This document shows, one piece after another, positions 1-8,098 of a stretch of DNA of 31,469 bases. The DNA comes from JAJFUB01 sp964622325 (GTDB taxonomy: Bacteria; Armatimonadota; Zipacnadia; Zipacnadales; UBA11051), in the NCBI GenBank assembly GCA_964622325.1, contig CAZUOJ010000032.1, positions 1 to 31,469 of the forward strand, written 5' to 3'. The notes under the pieces are model-generated. The model searched no databases. It saw only the letters and a list, made by a program, of their open reading frames with translations, and had not been told where the DNA came from. Numbering within the stretch: position 1 is the first letter of the stretch; every line of letters begins with the position of its first letter. A program made the translations under genes and the position numbers.

Positions 1-990
1 GAAAAATATATCGTTGGCCAGGATGTGCAAATTGAAGAATATTGGACAGCCGTAGGCCGCTTGCCGGGAGGACGCATCGCCGAGAATCAGCCTGTCTGGC
101 TGGATTACGATTATGTCCCTTGCCGTCTGGACAGCATTGTTGTAGACGCAAAAGGCCATATTCAAGTTGTTCCCGGGACGCCCGCTGTCAATTGTGCCCA
201 GCCTCCTGAGCTCAAAGACGGCGCCACAGCTATTGCCCGCGTTTGGCTGCAAGGGCCCAGCGAAAAGCTTACGGATGTTAATTTGTATCCGATTGAGCCG
301 CCGGAAGCGCCTGCATCTGCCAATCTCTCTATAGCGGAGCGTTTGTTGCCCAGAACAATAGAAAAATTGCGCCGCGGCGATAAGATTCTCATCATCGCCT
401 GGGGAGATAGTGTGACATGCGGCGGAGGCGTGGGCGCACAAACAGATTTATGGTATCAACATCGCTTTGTGGCGGCTTTGCGCAAACGATTTCCTCAAGC
501 GCAAATTGAGCTGCGCACAGCCGGCTGGGGCGGACGAGACAGCAAGACATATATGGCTCAGCCGCGCGGCGCTGAAAAAGATTTTGTGCGGGATGTATTG
601 GAGCCGCATCCTGATCTTGTGACAATTGAATTCGTAAATGATGCCTGGCTGTATGGCGAAGCTTTGCGCAGCCATTATACGGAGATTGTGCGTCAAATCA
701 GCTCTGTCGGTGCCGAAATAATATTCATTGCTCCGCATCTTGTGCGGCCCGATTGGCTCGGCGTCGCCGATCCGCGCTTTGACGAAGATCCGCGCCCTTA
801 TGTGCGCGATCTAAAGCAATTTGCGCAGGAAAATCAGATTGCTCTAGCGGATGTCTCGGCTTTATGGTGCCGCCTTTGGAGACAGGGGATTCCCTACATT
901 ACATACGAAGCAAATTGGATTAATCATCCGGACGCACGCGGCCATCAGCTTTTTGCAGACGCTTTGCTGGCTTTGTTTCCCGAAAAATAA
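1..990 (+). CDS. SGNH/GDSL-family hydrolase, 5'-truncated by window edge
   Basis: The reading frame is open to base 1, so the true start lies outside the window; the GTG at 25 is only the first start-like codon. About the first 95 visible residues form a beta-rich N-terminal domain. An SGNH hydrolase domain follows, with the block I nucleophile motif (AWGDSVTCGGG, near residue 125 of the GTG-started protein), a block III-like EFVND segment and a C-terminal NHPDARGH segment that supplies the catalytic Asp/His. Family members are esterases or lipases, often deacetylating carbohydrates. A polysaccharide esterase role is inference, prompted by the other carbohydrate genes in the window. No signal peptide can be judged because the N-terminus is missing. 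Confidence 0.8.
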   Translation, partial: EKYIVGQDVQIEEYWTAVGRLPGGRIAENQPVWLDYDYVPCRLDSIVVDAKGHIQVVPGTPAVNCAQPPELKDGATAIARVWLQGPSEKLTDVNLYPIEPPEAPASANLSIAERLLPRTIEKLRRGDKILIIAWGDSVTCGGGVGAQTDLWYQHRFVAALRKRFPQAQIELRTAGWGGRDSKTYMAQPRGAEKDFVRDVLEPHPDLVTIEFVNDAWLYGEALRSHYTEIVRQISSVGAEIIFIAPHLVRPDWLGVADPRFDEDPRPYVRDLKQFAQENQIALADVSALWCRLWRQGIPYITYEANWINHPDARGHQLFADALLALFPEK

Positions 991-1046
991 GCTTAACAAA
1001 CAAAAAAGACAGAGGCTTAGGGAAGCAACGCAGAAGCGCAATGTGC

Positions 1047-1283
1047 TTAATTAGGGGGCGGGCCGGGCGGCAAAGGCTGCTTGCGCGCTGCCTCTTCGCT
1101 AAATTTCAGGCCTTCTTTCATTCGCGCATAGCGACGAATAAATATAATCAGCAGTGCTACAGGCACAAGATAATAAATCAAGATATGATACAGAAAAGCA
1201 TCATAGCCCCAGAAAATGCGCGGCCACCACAAAATAATACATAAAATGAGAATTATCCATTCCCACAGCTCGGCACGCTGCAT
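1047..1283 (-). CDS. small two-helix membrane protein, unknown function
   Basis: A 78-residue protein with two hydrophobic segments (about residues 9-25 and 32-49), rich in Trp and Ile, followed by a basic stretch (FIRRYARMK) and a Pro-rich tail (LPPGPPPN). A GGGAG Shine-Dalgarno-like sequence lies about 10 nt before the ATG. It sits 152 nt downstream of the unrecognised gene at 1436-2431 on the same strand and may be co-transcribed with it. I recognise no family. The two-helix topology and ribosome site favour a real small gene. Confidence 0.5.
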   Translation of the reverse strand: MQRAELWEWIILILCIILWWPRIFWGYDAFLYHILIYYLVPVALLIIFIRRYARMKEGLKFSEEAARKQPLPPGPPPN

Positions 1284-1435
1284 AGATATAACGCTCCCGC
1301 AATAAGATGAAATAAAAGGCAGTGTCGGGCCGCGTCGCTAAATCTTGGCGTTAGCATGAAGCATATAGGGCCTTTTTAAAAGCACGCCTTTCTTAATTTT
1401 TTGTTCTTATTTCTGTGACGCTGCAAATGCCTACA

Positions 1436-2431
1436 TTAGATGCCGGCTTCGCCGCTGGGCTCTAATTGTTTGATGGAAGCGATGACTTCATGGATTGTAA
1501 TGCGCAAACAATCATCCAGCGGCATATCCTGAAAATCCCCGCTAAATGTGGCCAGCTTGGGATCGATGTCCATAAGCTGGCCCCGTTCGTTTTTCTGCGG
1601 ATTCTTCGCCATCGCCGAGCCATAGCGTTGCCGAAAACTGTGCAGGCGGCGTTTTAACGCTTGCGCTTGGGGGGCCAGCGCCGCAATCGCCTCCATATTA
1701 CATACAGGACGGCCAGGCCGTAATGTTTGCAGCCATGTTTCACGCCGCGGCAGCCGCAAAAAATCCGATTCGATCATCGCCGTCTCCACATGGCCCCGCA
1801 AATCGCTGCAGCATGTGCCGCGTTCCCAGAATGTGCGCTCCTGGCGGATCGCCTTCAGCGCTTGTTCGATTATTTCCTCCATTGTGAAAAATTCTTCTTC
1901 CCGGCCAAATTCCAAAGCGTCTTTTTTTCGCCGCTGTCGGGCTTTTAGACACAGCTCAAATCCCACTTCAAGGCTTTCCGCTAACGGCGAGGCGGGAAAA
2001 GGCCTGGCTTGCCGCAATTGCAATTCCCATTGTTTATGCGGATAAGGAGGCATAAAGGTGGGATCCCGTTTGGCAAAGCGCCATTCGATGTAGCCCTCTT
2101 CGATCAGCTCCACGAATAGCGCATACAGAAGCTGGCGCGCAAAATCATCCGGATCCAGCTCCTGTCCTGTTTGGCAAGCATACGCTCTGTCGCGGGGAAC
2201 GCTGCCCAGAGGGCGCGGCGCAGGAGGCTGCACAAATTCATGGGCGAAAAGAAACACAAGGCCATCGGCATAAACAGGCGCAGAAAAGCGCTTTGAAGGC
2301 CGCCGTAAAGGAGGAGCTTCTTCCGTGCTCCAGGACTCCAGCTTGTCTTGCATCTTGTTGAGCAGACGGAAGATTAAGCGAAAGAGAAAAATGCCTATCG
2401 CGATAACAATTAAAGCAATGATGATTTGCAT
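1436..2431 (-). CDS. membrane-anchored hypothetical protein
   Basis: A 331-residue protein with one N-terminal membrane segment (about residues 2-24, IIIALIVIAIGIFLFRLIF). The rest is a soluble, charged, Arg-rich region with two Cys pairs or singles (TCCSD near 200, PVCNM near 240). It has no secretion cleavage site, so it is probably a signal anchor. I recognise no catalytic motif or family. No strong ribosome-binding site precedes the ATG. It lies 84 nt downstream of folE2 on the same strand, so it may be the second gene of a folE2-led transcript. Function cannot be assigned. Confidence 0.55.
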   Translation of the reverse strand: MQIIIALIVIAIGIFLFRLIFRLLNKMQDKLESWSTEEAPPLRRPSKRFSAPVYADGLVFLFAHEFVQPPAPRPLGSVPRDRAYACQTGQELDPDDFARQLLYALFVELIEEGYIEWRFAKRDPTFMPPYPHKQWELQLRQARPFPASPLAESLEVGFELCLKARQRRKKDALEFGREEEFFTMEEIIEQALKAIRQERTFWERGTCCSDLRGHVETAMIESDFLRLPRRETWLQTLRPGRPVCNMEAIAALAPQAQALKRRLHSFRQRYGSAMAKNPQKNERGQLMDIDPKLATFSGDFQDMPLDDCLRITIHEVIASIKQLEPSGEAGI

Positions 2432-2514
2432 TGGAATTCAGCGCCAAATTGGCTTCATGTATTCACATTTTGAGAGCACATGATGGAGCTCCCAAAGCTC
2501 AGCCCCTGCCCACA

Positions 2515-3327
2515 TTATTCCTTTAAGCCATTTTTGCTTTCTGCATAGGCATAAGCTATATGATTATGAATGGACTCTAAGCTTTCGCATTCGACGGAAT
2601 AAGCGATTACGCCTTCCAGCTCCCGTAACGCCAATACAGTGTCGCGGACAACATCCTCGACGAATTTCGGCTTGCGAAAAGCTGTTTCCGTAACAGCCTT
2701 TTCATCGGCACGTTTCAATACAGGATAAATTTCGCTGCTGCCCTGTTTCTCCAAAAGCGGGATTAAATCCTCCAGCCAAATAATCAGGCCAGGACGAGAG
2801 CGCAAATGCACTGTCAACAGGGCACGTTGGCTATGAGCTCCAAATTCAGAAATTTCTAAAGAGCAAGGGCATACTGTCATAATGGGCACTGTAACGCCTA
2901 ATGTAAATGTATACGCCTCGCCCTTTAGCTCTGCAATAAAACGACATTCATAATCTAATTGGCAAGGCTCCTGTGTAGCGGGAGCTCGTTTGTCCAGAAA
3001 GTAGCGGAAAGAAAGCACGACTTGCGCTGCTGGCGCATCGAAAGCCGCTGCAATCTCCCGCGTCATTTGCTCCATTTCCACAAAAGAAACGGCTTTCTTG
3101 CTCCATTGCATCAAAATTTGCACAAAACGGCTCATATGTGTGCCGCGTTCATAATGCGGCAATTGCACAGCAGCGTCAATTTGCCCCAGAATATGCGCCA
3201 GCCGCCCGCTTTTTTCCCGTATCATAATGGGCAAATGAAGCTGCCGTATCCCCACACGATCAATGTCTATGCCTCTTGTGTCGCCTTCCGATGCTATATC
3301 GCGCATTTGGGATTGTGTTCCTAACAT
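2515..3327 (-). CDS. folE2: GTP cyclohydrolase FolE2 (type IB)
   Basis: FolE2 converts GTP to 7,8-dihydroneopterin triphosphate, the first step of folate synthesis (and of queuosine in many bacteria). Length is 270 aa, near the family norm. Visible motifs are the N-terminal MRDIASEGDTRGIDIDRVG block, HYERGTHMSRF, and the core VCPCSLEISEFGAHSQR, which carries the conserved catalytic Cys. FolE2 is the metal-flexible alternative to zinc-dependent FolE. Two starts are possible: the ATG at 3327 with a GGAT-like site close by, or the ATG at 3306 (MRDIAS), which matches where many family members begin and has AGGA 12 nt upstream. No other folate gene is in the window. Confidence 0.93.
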   Translation of the reverse strand: MLGTQSQMRDIASEGDTRGIDIDRVGIRQLHLPIMIREKSGRLAHILGQIDAAVQLPHYERGTHMSRFVQILMQWSKKAVSFVEMEQMTREIAAAFDAPAAQVVLSFRYFLDKRAPATQEPCQLDYECRFIAELKGEAYTFTLGVTVPIMTVCPCSLEISEFGAHSQRALLTVHLRSRPGLIIWLEDLIPLLEKQGSSEIYPVLKRADEKAVTETAFRKPKFVEDVVRDTVLALRELEGVIAYSVECESLESIHNHIAYAYAESKNGLKE

Positions 3328-3347
3328 CTTATCCGCGTTCTTATAGC

Positions 3348-3376
3348 ATTGTACACAGCAGGGAGCATGTCGTAAA
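3348..3376 (-). promoter_or_regulatory. probable sigma70-type promoter of folE2
   Basis: On the minus strand, TTTACG (3376-3371) and TACAAT (3353-3348) are separated by exactly 17 nt. Transcription would start near 3341, giving a short leader of about 14-35 nt before folE2. The -35 matches 4 of 6 consensus bases and the -10 matches 5 of 6. Confidence 0.4.
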
Positions 3377-3464
3377 GAAGGAAGCTTCGCCTATCTGCCG
3401 AAAAATCATGCATGCAGAAATTGCTTTGATTGGCAAAAAAGCTCGCTTTACAAATCTTTAAAGT

Positions 3465-3482
3465 GAGGAGGCATCAAAAATA
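3465..3482 (+). promoter_or_regulatory. Shine-Dalgarno site that points to an AUA start
   Basis: GAGGAGG at 3465-3471 is a near-perfect ribosome-binding site. Eight nt downstream lies ATA at 3480, in frame with the FAH-family gene. An in-frame TAA at 3459-3461 closes the frame upstream. No ATG, GTG or TTG occurs in frame until TTG 3591, which has no ribosome site. The site therefore decides the start of the next gene. Confidence 0.6.
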
Positions 3483-4409
3483 AGCTTAAAACTAGTAAAT
3501 TATATCCTTTGTGCGCATCTCCATGAGCCGCCGCGGACAGGCGTTCTTATTTCCAGAGGCGTTATCGATATCAAGCAAATATGCCATGCATTGGGCTATG
3601 AATGTCCCTGTGGCGATGCGCTTGTCCAGCTGTTAGGATGCCCGGATTGTTTGGCCATTGTTCGTCAGGCTGCTTCCGAAGCCGAGCCGCAATTCTCGTT
3701 AGCTGAAGTGAAGCTCTTGCCCCCTGTGCTGCAGCCCAGAAAGCTATTATGTGTGGCCGACAATTATGGCGCGCATATTCGCGAAAGCGGCAGCGATGTG
3801 CGGCCAGCCGACAAAGCCACGCCGCGTTTTTTCTTGAAGCCTGTGTCCAACACCTTATGCGGCCCTGACGAGCCGATTTGGCTTTCCCGGACGGCGCAAT
3901 TTGTGGATTATGAGGGCGAATTAGCCGTCATCATCTGCAAACGGGGCAAATATATCAAAGCGGCAGACGCTTTATCTTATGTCGGCGGCGCCACTTGTTT
4001 CAATGATGTTTCTGAGCGACGCTTAAAAATTTGGGAGCGGCCGGAAGCGCGGGAATGGGATGCTTTTTTTGATTGGCTCAATGGCAAATGGGGCGATCAT
4101 TTTGCGCCGTTCGGCCTCTGTGTCGTGCCGCTGGAGGATTTAGGCGATTTGCAAAATTTATCCCTCCAGACGCGTGTGAATGGACAAATTCGGCAGCAAG
4201 CCTCCACAGCGGAAATGATTTTCTCTGTGCCTGAATTGATTGAATACATCTCCCATATCCTTACATTGGAGCCCGGCGACATTATTGCCACAGGAACGCC
4301 CGCAGGCGTCGGCAAATATCAAGGAATTCCTTTAAAGCCCGGCGACATTGTGGAAATTGAAATCAGCGGCATTGGCATCTTGCGCAATCCTGTGCTGCAA
4401 GAGCCTTGA
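3480..4409 (+). CDS. fumarylacetoacetate hydrolase (FAH) family protein, probable AUA start
   Basis: FAH-fold enzymes hydrolyse or decarboxylate diketo/acylpyruvate-type acids using a divalent metal. The C-terminal catalytic domain is clear: KLLCVADNYGAHI, FLKPVSNTLCGP, the metal-binding VDYEGELAVII segment, GGATCFNDVSERRLK, and the closing IIATGTPAGVG and LKPGDIVEIEI blocks. A start at TTG 3591 would begin mid-domain. Extending to ATA 3480 adds 37 residues beginning (M)SLKLVNY and ending VLISRGVIDIKQ, which look like the usual FAH N-terminal subdomain and sit behind a good ribosome site. The predicted length is then 309 aa, normal for the family. The N-terminal part carries an unusual ECPCGD...GCPDC cysteine cluster. 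Substrate unknown. The stop abuts the spacer before the lipoprotein gene. Confidence 0.8.
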   Translation: MSLKLVNYILCAHLHEPPRTGVLISRGVIDIKQICHALGYECPCGDALVQLLGCPDCLAIVRQAASEAEPQFSLAEVKLLPPVLQPRKLLCVADNYGAHIRESGSDVRPADKATPRFFLKPVSNTLCGPDEPIWLSRTAQFVDYEGELAVIICKRGKYIKAADALSYVGGATCFNDVSERRLKIWERPEAREWDAFFDWLNGKWGDHFAPFGLCVVPLEDLGDLQNLSLQTRVNGQIRQQASTAEMIFSVPELIEYISHILTLEPGDIIATGTPAGVGKYQGIPLKPGDIVEIEISGIGILRNPVLQEP

Positions 4410-4540
4410 AAAAAGACGCCTTTTGCTTTTGTCTTTTAGCTTTTCCCACAAGGGCCATTGGCCCTTCTATTCAGGAACATACACAACGGATTTTGATGTT
4501 AAAATCACGGGGAAAAATAATGTTGTTGGAGTGGGGGCCT

Positions 4541-5857
4541 ATGCATCGCAGCGCCAATTTTGCCCAAATTCTATTTGCATTTGTATTTTTGCTTCTCGTT
4601 CTTTTGGGAGCGGCGGGATGCCTTTCCCGCAACGCTTCCTCCTCTGATGTTGTTTTTATGTTGCCCGCAAAAGAAGAGCAATTAGAGTTCTGGCGAATGG
4701 CTGTGGAGGCGTTTCAGGAGCAAGCCAAAATTTCCGTGGCTATTCAGAGCGAAAAGCCGGACAAATATTATGAGCGCCTGAATAAGCTCCTCACGAGCTC
4801 AGCGCCTCCTGATGTTGTGCTCCTGGATTCCACGCGTTTCCCCGAATTTGTGGCCAAAGATACATTAGAGAGCTTAAATGCCTATTTGCAAAGACAAAAG
4901 GATATTCAGCCAGCCGATTATCCGCGCCCGATTTGGGACAATTATCAATATCAAGGCCAATGCTACGGATTGCCCAATGATGTGGCTGTCCTGGCTGTTG
5001 CCTATAATCTGAATCAATTTGAAGTAGCGCTTTTGCGCCCGCCGGCTAAAGATTGGACATGGCAGGATTATCTGCGCATTGCCCAGGAGCTGACAAAGGA
5101 TCGGGATGGCGATGGGCAAACAGATCTATGGGGCACGGCGATTTGCCCCTTTTGGCCCGTTTTTATCTGGCAGAATGGGGGAGAGCTTGTAGATGATGTC
5201 AGGCAGCCACGCCGATCCACGCTCAGCACGCCCCAAGCTCAAGAGGCCCTGCAATTTCTCGCTGATCTGCAGGCCAAATACAAAGTGGCGCCCAGCATGG
5301 CCTGGCTAAAAAAGAAAGGCTATGTGGAGGCTTTCTTGTCTGAGCGTGTAGCGATGATTTATTGTGGCCGCTGGGACACGCCGCGTCTGAACAAATTTGA
5401 AGGCCGTTGGGATGCCGCGATATTGCCCCGCGGCAAAAAAGCGGCAAATTTAGGCGTAGGGACATGTTTCAGCATCCCCAAAAGGGCAGCGCATAAAGAC
5501 AAAGCCTGGCAATTAATCGCTTATCTGGCTGGCTCCGAAGGGCAAAAGTGGCTCCTCACGGGCGGATTCTCCACGCCGGCGCGCCTGGCGCTCGTCAATT
5601 CCGCTTATTTCTTTGGCGGCGTAATTGGCGGCAGCACATATCCTTACGCCGAAGGCATAAAATTCATTCATCCCATGCCGTTTACGCGGCGCTTTAAGGA
5701 CATCAATCAAATCTGGGAAGAAGAGCTTGCGGCCCTATGGGAGGGGAAAGCTCCTGTCATAGAAGTCACGCGTCGGATTGATGAGCGTGTCAATCAAATC
5801 TTAGCTGAAGAACAAGCGCCGACGGCCTGGCTGTTGCCGTTAATGCCCCGAATTTAA
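4541..5857 (+). CDS. extracellular sugar-binding lipoprotein (ABC family 1 solute-binding protein)
   Basis: The start is placed at ATG 4541, which has GGAG 9 nt upstream and gives an ideal lipoprotein signal: MHRSANF, a hydrophobic core, then LLGAAGC with the lipidated Cys at about residue 27. The open frame extends further upstream (to 4406) but lacks signal-like sequence. The mature part shows the family 1 layout: KYYERLNKLLTSSAPPDVVLL, a DRDGDGQTDLWG calcium-loop-like segment near the middle, and LGVGTCFSIPKRAAHKDKAWQLIAYLA. Such proteins deliver oligosaccharides to ABC permeases. No permease or ATPase gene lies in the window, so it is an orphan here. It is 138 nt downstream of the FAH gene start-of-spacer. 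Confidence 0.85.
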   Translation: MHRSANFAQILFAFVFLLLVLLGAAGCLSRNASSSDVVFMLPAKEEQLEFWRMAVEAFQEQAKISVAIQSEKPDKYYERLNKLLTSSAPPDVVLLDSTRFPEFVAKDTLESLNAYLQRQKDIQPADYPRPIWDNYQYQGQCYGLPNDVAVLAVAYNLNQFEVALLRPPAKDWTWQDYLRIAQELTKDRDGDGQTDLWGTAICPFWPVFIWQNGGELVDDVRQPRRSTLSTPQAQEALQFLADLQAKYKVAPSMAWLKKKGYVEAFLSERVAMIYCGRWDTPRLNKFEGRWDAAILPRGKKAANLGVGTCFSIPKRAAHKDKAWQLIAYLAGSEGQKWLLTGGFSTPARLALVNSAYFFGGVIGGSTYPYAEGIKFIHPMPFTRRFKDINQIWEEELAALWEGKAPVIEVTRRIDERVNQILAEEQAPTAWLLPLMPRI

Positions 5858-5950
5858 CGGAAAAAGTGCCGACTGCCAATGTTGCTTTAGAGTTTTGCAA
5901 GCCGCGCCATCCTTTCCTCTGTTACGCATTGATGTATTGCATAACAAGCA

Positions 5951-5980
5951 AAAAGCATGTGTTATTATCCACATGCTTTT
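5951..5980. terminator. bidirectional intrinsic terminator
   Basis: Arms AAAAGCATGTG (5951-5961) and CACATGCTTTT (5970-5980) form a perfect 11-bp stem with an 8-nt loop. It lies between the converging lipoprotein and pdxT genes. The U-run is longer on the minus strand (CTTTTTGC), so it terminates pdxT best and may also serve the lipoprotein gene. Confidence 0.85.
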
Positions 5981-6026
5981 GGGATTGCTCACATCTCTTT
6001 GCAAAATCAAAAATAAAAAATTGAAG

Positions 6027-6608
6027 CTATTTTGCTGTTTCAATCATATGCAAAAAATATCGTTGCATCCGCCGATCCTCTGTCAGCTCGGGATGAAAGG
6101 CAATCCCCAGTATGCGGCCCTGGCGCACAGCTACAATGCGCCCCTGAAATTCGGCAAGCACTTCTACGCCTTCGCCGACGGATTCTACATACGGAGCGCG
6201 AATAAATACAGCGCGTGTCTCGCCCCCTTCCAGCCCTTTGACAGGCAAATCGGTTTCAAAGCTGTCAATCTGGCGCCCAAAAGCATTCCGTTTGACGCGG
6301 CAATTCAAGAGGCCCAGCCGCGGCTGATGGCTATCGGCAATGTCCTTGGCTAAATAAATCAAGCCGGCGCATGTGCCCCATATAGCCATTCCCTGTTGAT
6401 AAGCTTCAATTATCGCCTGATCCAGGCCAAAGCGCTGACAGATTTTGCCAATTGTGGTTGACTCGCCGCCCGGAATGATGAGGCCGTCCAGGCTTTTGAT
6501 TTCTTCCGGCTTTTTAACGGCAAACGCATGCGCCCCTTCTACATCATTCATTGCGGCGATATGCTCGGCAAAATCGCCCTGCACGGCCAGCACGCCAATC
6601 CGTTTCAT
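6027..6608 (-). CDS. pdxT: pyridoxal 5'-phosphate synthase glutaminase subunit PdxT
   Basis: PdxT releases ammonia from glutamine and channels it to PdxS for de novo pyridoxal phosphate synthesis in the cytoplasm. Length is 193 aa, typical. Class I glutamine amidotransferase features are present: IGVLAVQGDFAEH at the N-terminus, IIPGGESTT (oxyanion loop), GTCAG with the nucleophilic Cys, and the C-terminal FHPELTED carrying the His/Glu of the triad. An in-frame TGA just upstream fixes the start. AAGGA lies about 13 nt before the ATG, a somewhat long spacing. It is on the same strand as pdxS but separated by 330 nt with terminator-like hairpins, so it may be only partly co-transcribed. Confidence 0.96.
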   Translation of the reverse strand: MKRIGVLAVQGDFAEHIAAMNDVEGAHAFAVKKPEEIKSLDGLIIPGGESTTIGKICQRFGLDQAIIEAYQQGMAIWGTCAGLIYLAKDIADSHQPRLGLLNCRVKRNAFGRQIDSFETDLPVKGLEGGETRAVFIRAPYVESVGEGVEVLAEFQGRIVAVRQGRILGIAFHPELTEDRRMQRYFLHMIETAK

Positions 6609-6938
6609 CGTTCATTCATCGTCCTTTTTGGGCCACGAAATTTGTTCCTTTGCTTTCAAAATAAGCCGGCCTCACATAGCGCGGGCCGGCGCATTATCTT
6701 TTATCTGCTTTTAAAAGCAGCCAGATTTTATCTATACGCTTGGCTTTGAAAAGCTTTTCGCGTGCTTGCATGCACGCTATCTATTCTACGCAAATAAGCC
6801 CAACAAGAAGGAGCATTTTGTATTTTTGCAAACAAAAGCCTGTACAACTATAAGCTTATTAGTCTATAAGCCTGTAAGTTAGTCTATGAGCCTATAAGCC
6901 CTTAAGCTGTGCCGAAAAGCTTTTCGAGGCATGTGGCG
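6609..6938. other. palindrome-rich pdxS-pdxT spacer
   Basis: This 330-nt gap holds no gene. It contains a 7-bp GC hairpin (GCCGGCC 6665-6671 with GGCCGGC 6684-6690) followed on the minus strand by TTATTTTG, resembling a terminator for the pdxS transcript. It also holds two copies of the 13-mer GAAAAGCTTTTCG (6748-6760 and 6914-6926), each containing a 12-nt palindrome, and GCGTGC...GCACGC at 6759-6776. The copy next to the pdxS stop is flanked by TGCC/GGCA, extending its dyad. Confidence 0.6.
6859..6898. repeat. 20-bp tandem repeat, two copies
   Basis: TTAGTCTATAAGCCTGTAAG (6859-6878) is followed directly by TTAGTCTATGAGCCTATAAG (6879-6898), differing at two positions. Related TATAAGCTT and CCTTAAGC fragments flank it, giving a finer period of about 10 bp. 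It lies just downstream of pdxS. Function unknown. Confidence 0.75.
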
Positions 6939-7823
6939 TTACCAGCCTCTAGTGGCCAGCCGTTCCTCTTCGGGCATTGTGCGCACATCCAGGCCAGGCA
7001 TTGCGCCTTTAAGGCCGCGACAGGCCTTCGCCACTTCCACAGGATCATTATAATAGGTCGTCGCATGCACAATCGCTTTGGCGCGAGCTGCCGGATCTTC
7101 GCTCTTGAAAATGCCGCTGCCCACAAAGATGGCTTCTGCCCCAAGCTGCATCATCAACGCTGCATCTGCCGGAGTGGCAATGCCACCCGCCGAGAAATTT
7201 GGCACAGGAAGCTTCCCTGTTTTCGCGACTTCCCGAACAAGCTCAAAAGGCGCCTGGAGCTTTTTGGCGGCTGTCATGAGCTCATCGTCCCGAAGCTGTG
7301 TGAGCTCTTTGATTTCGCGCATAATTGTCCGCATATGGCGTGTGGCTTCCACGATGTTGCCTGTGCCGGCTTCGCCTTTTGTCCGAATCATGGCGGCGCC
7401 TTCGCCTATGCGCCGCAGGGCTTCCGCCAAACAAGTGGCGCCGCAAACAAAGGGGACTTTGAAATCATGCTTCCAGATATGAAATTCCTCATCCGCCGGC
7501 GTGAGCACTTCGCTTTCATCAATAAAGTCCACGCCGATGGCCTCCAGCACTTGCGCCTCGGCAAAATGGCCAATGCGCACTTTGGCCATTACCGGAATCG
7601 TGACTGCCTCCATTATGGCCTCGATAATTTCCAGGCTGGCCATCCGCGCGACGCCGCCCTCTTTGCGAATATCAGCCGGAACACGCTCCAGCGCCATCAC
7701 AGCCACAGCGCCAGCGTCCTCGGCGATCTTCGCCTGTTCCGGATTTGTGACATCCATGATTACGCCGCCCCGCAACATCTCCGCCAGCCCCACTTTATTG
7801 CGCCATGTGGACACTTCCGTCAT
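6939..7823 (-). CDS. pdxS: pyridoxal 5'-phosphate synthase lyase subunit PdxS
   Basis: PdxS condenses ribose 5-phosphate, glyceraldehyde 3-phosphate and ammonia from PdxT into pyridoxal 5'-phosphate, as a dodecameric TIM-barrel core. The ATG at 7823 is chosen over a GTG at 7832 because AGGAGG lies 8 nt upstream of it. The resulting 294-aa protein begins MTEVSTWRNKVGLAEML like family members. Key segments are GGVIMDVTN (catalytic Asp), PVMAKVRIGH (Schiff-base Lys), RTKGEAGTGN (second Lys) and NFSAGGIATPADAALMMQ (phosphate binding). The leader carries a TTTGCTG/CAGCAAA hairpin (about 7862-7886) and a second AGGAGG further upstream. Confidence 0.97.
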   Translation of the reverse strand: MTEVSTWRNKVGLAEMLRGGVIMDVTNPEQAKIAEDAGAVAVMALERVPADIRKEGGVARMASLEIIEAIMEAVTIPVMAKVRIGHFAEAQVLEAIGVDFIDESEVLTPADEEFHIWKHDFKVPFVCGATCLAEALRRIGEGAAMIRTKGEAGTGNIVEATRHMRTIMREIKELTQLRDDELMTAAKKLQAPFELVREVAKTGKLPVPNFSAGGIATPADAALMMQLGAEAIFVGSGIFKSEDPAARAKAIVHATTYYNDPVEVAKACRGLKGAMPGLDVRTMPEEERLATRGW

Positions 7824-8062
7824 CCTGGACACCTCCTGAGAGCAAGAAGCCTCCTTCTCTCTTTGCTGCTCATTTTTTCAGCAAAAAATCATTCGCAATT
7901 GTGCGTGTTGAAGACTTCTTGACTGTATTTTAGTTTACTCCAATTTAAGCAAAGGAGCAAGAGAGGAATTCTTGTCTCTTTCTCTTGGCCCCCTTATGGC
8001 CTCTCCATAAAGCCATTGCTCGCTTTTAAGGGCAGCCGCCTCTTTACGGAGGCGAACGGCCA

Positions 8063-8092
8063 TTGTTTGTTTTAAATGCGGATTGTTATAAT
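8063..8092 (+). promoter_or_regulatory. probable promoter for a leaderless mRNA
   Basis: TTGTTT (8063-8068) and a perfect TATAAT (8087-8092) are 18 nt apart. Only six nt (GATAAT) separate the -10 box from ATG 8099, so transcription would begin at or next to the start codon. No Shine-Dalgarno sequence precedes that ATG. A strong hairpin (CGCCTC/GAGGCG, about 8038-8055) lies just upstream. Confidence 0.5.
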
Positions 8093-8098
8093 GATAAT

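Noticed and set aside
5895..6353. 152-codon plus-strand frame over the terminator and pdxT
   Set aside because: It runs through the terminator hairpin and antisense to pdxT.
6909..7922. 337-codon plus-strand open frame antisense to pdxS
   Set aside because: It mirrors the highly conserved pdxS gene, is rich in His/Arg/Cys as antisense frames are, and has no ribosome site or recognisable domain.
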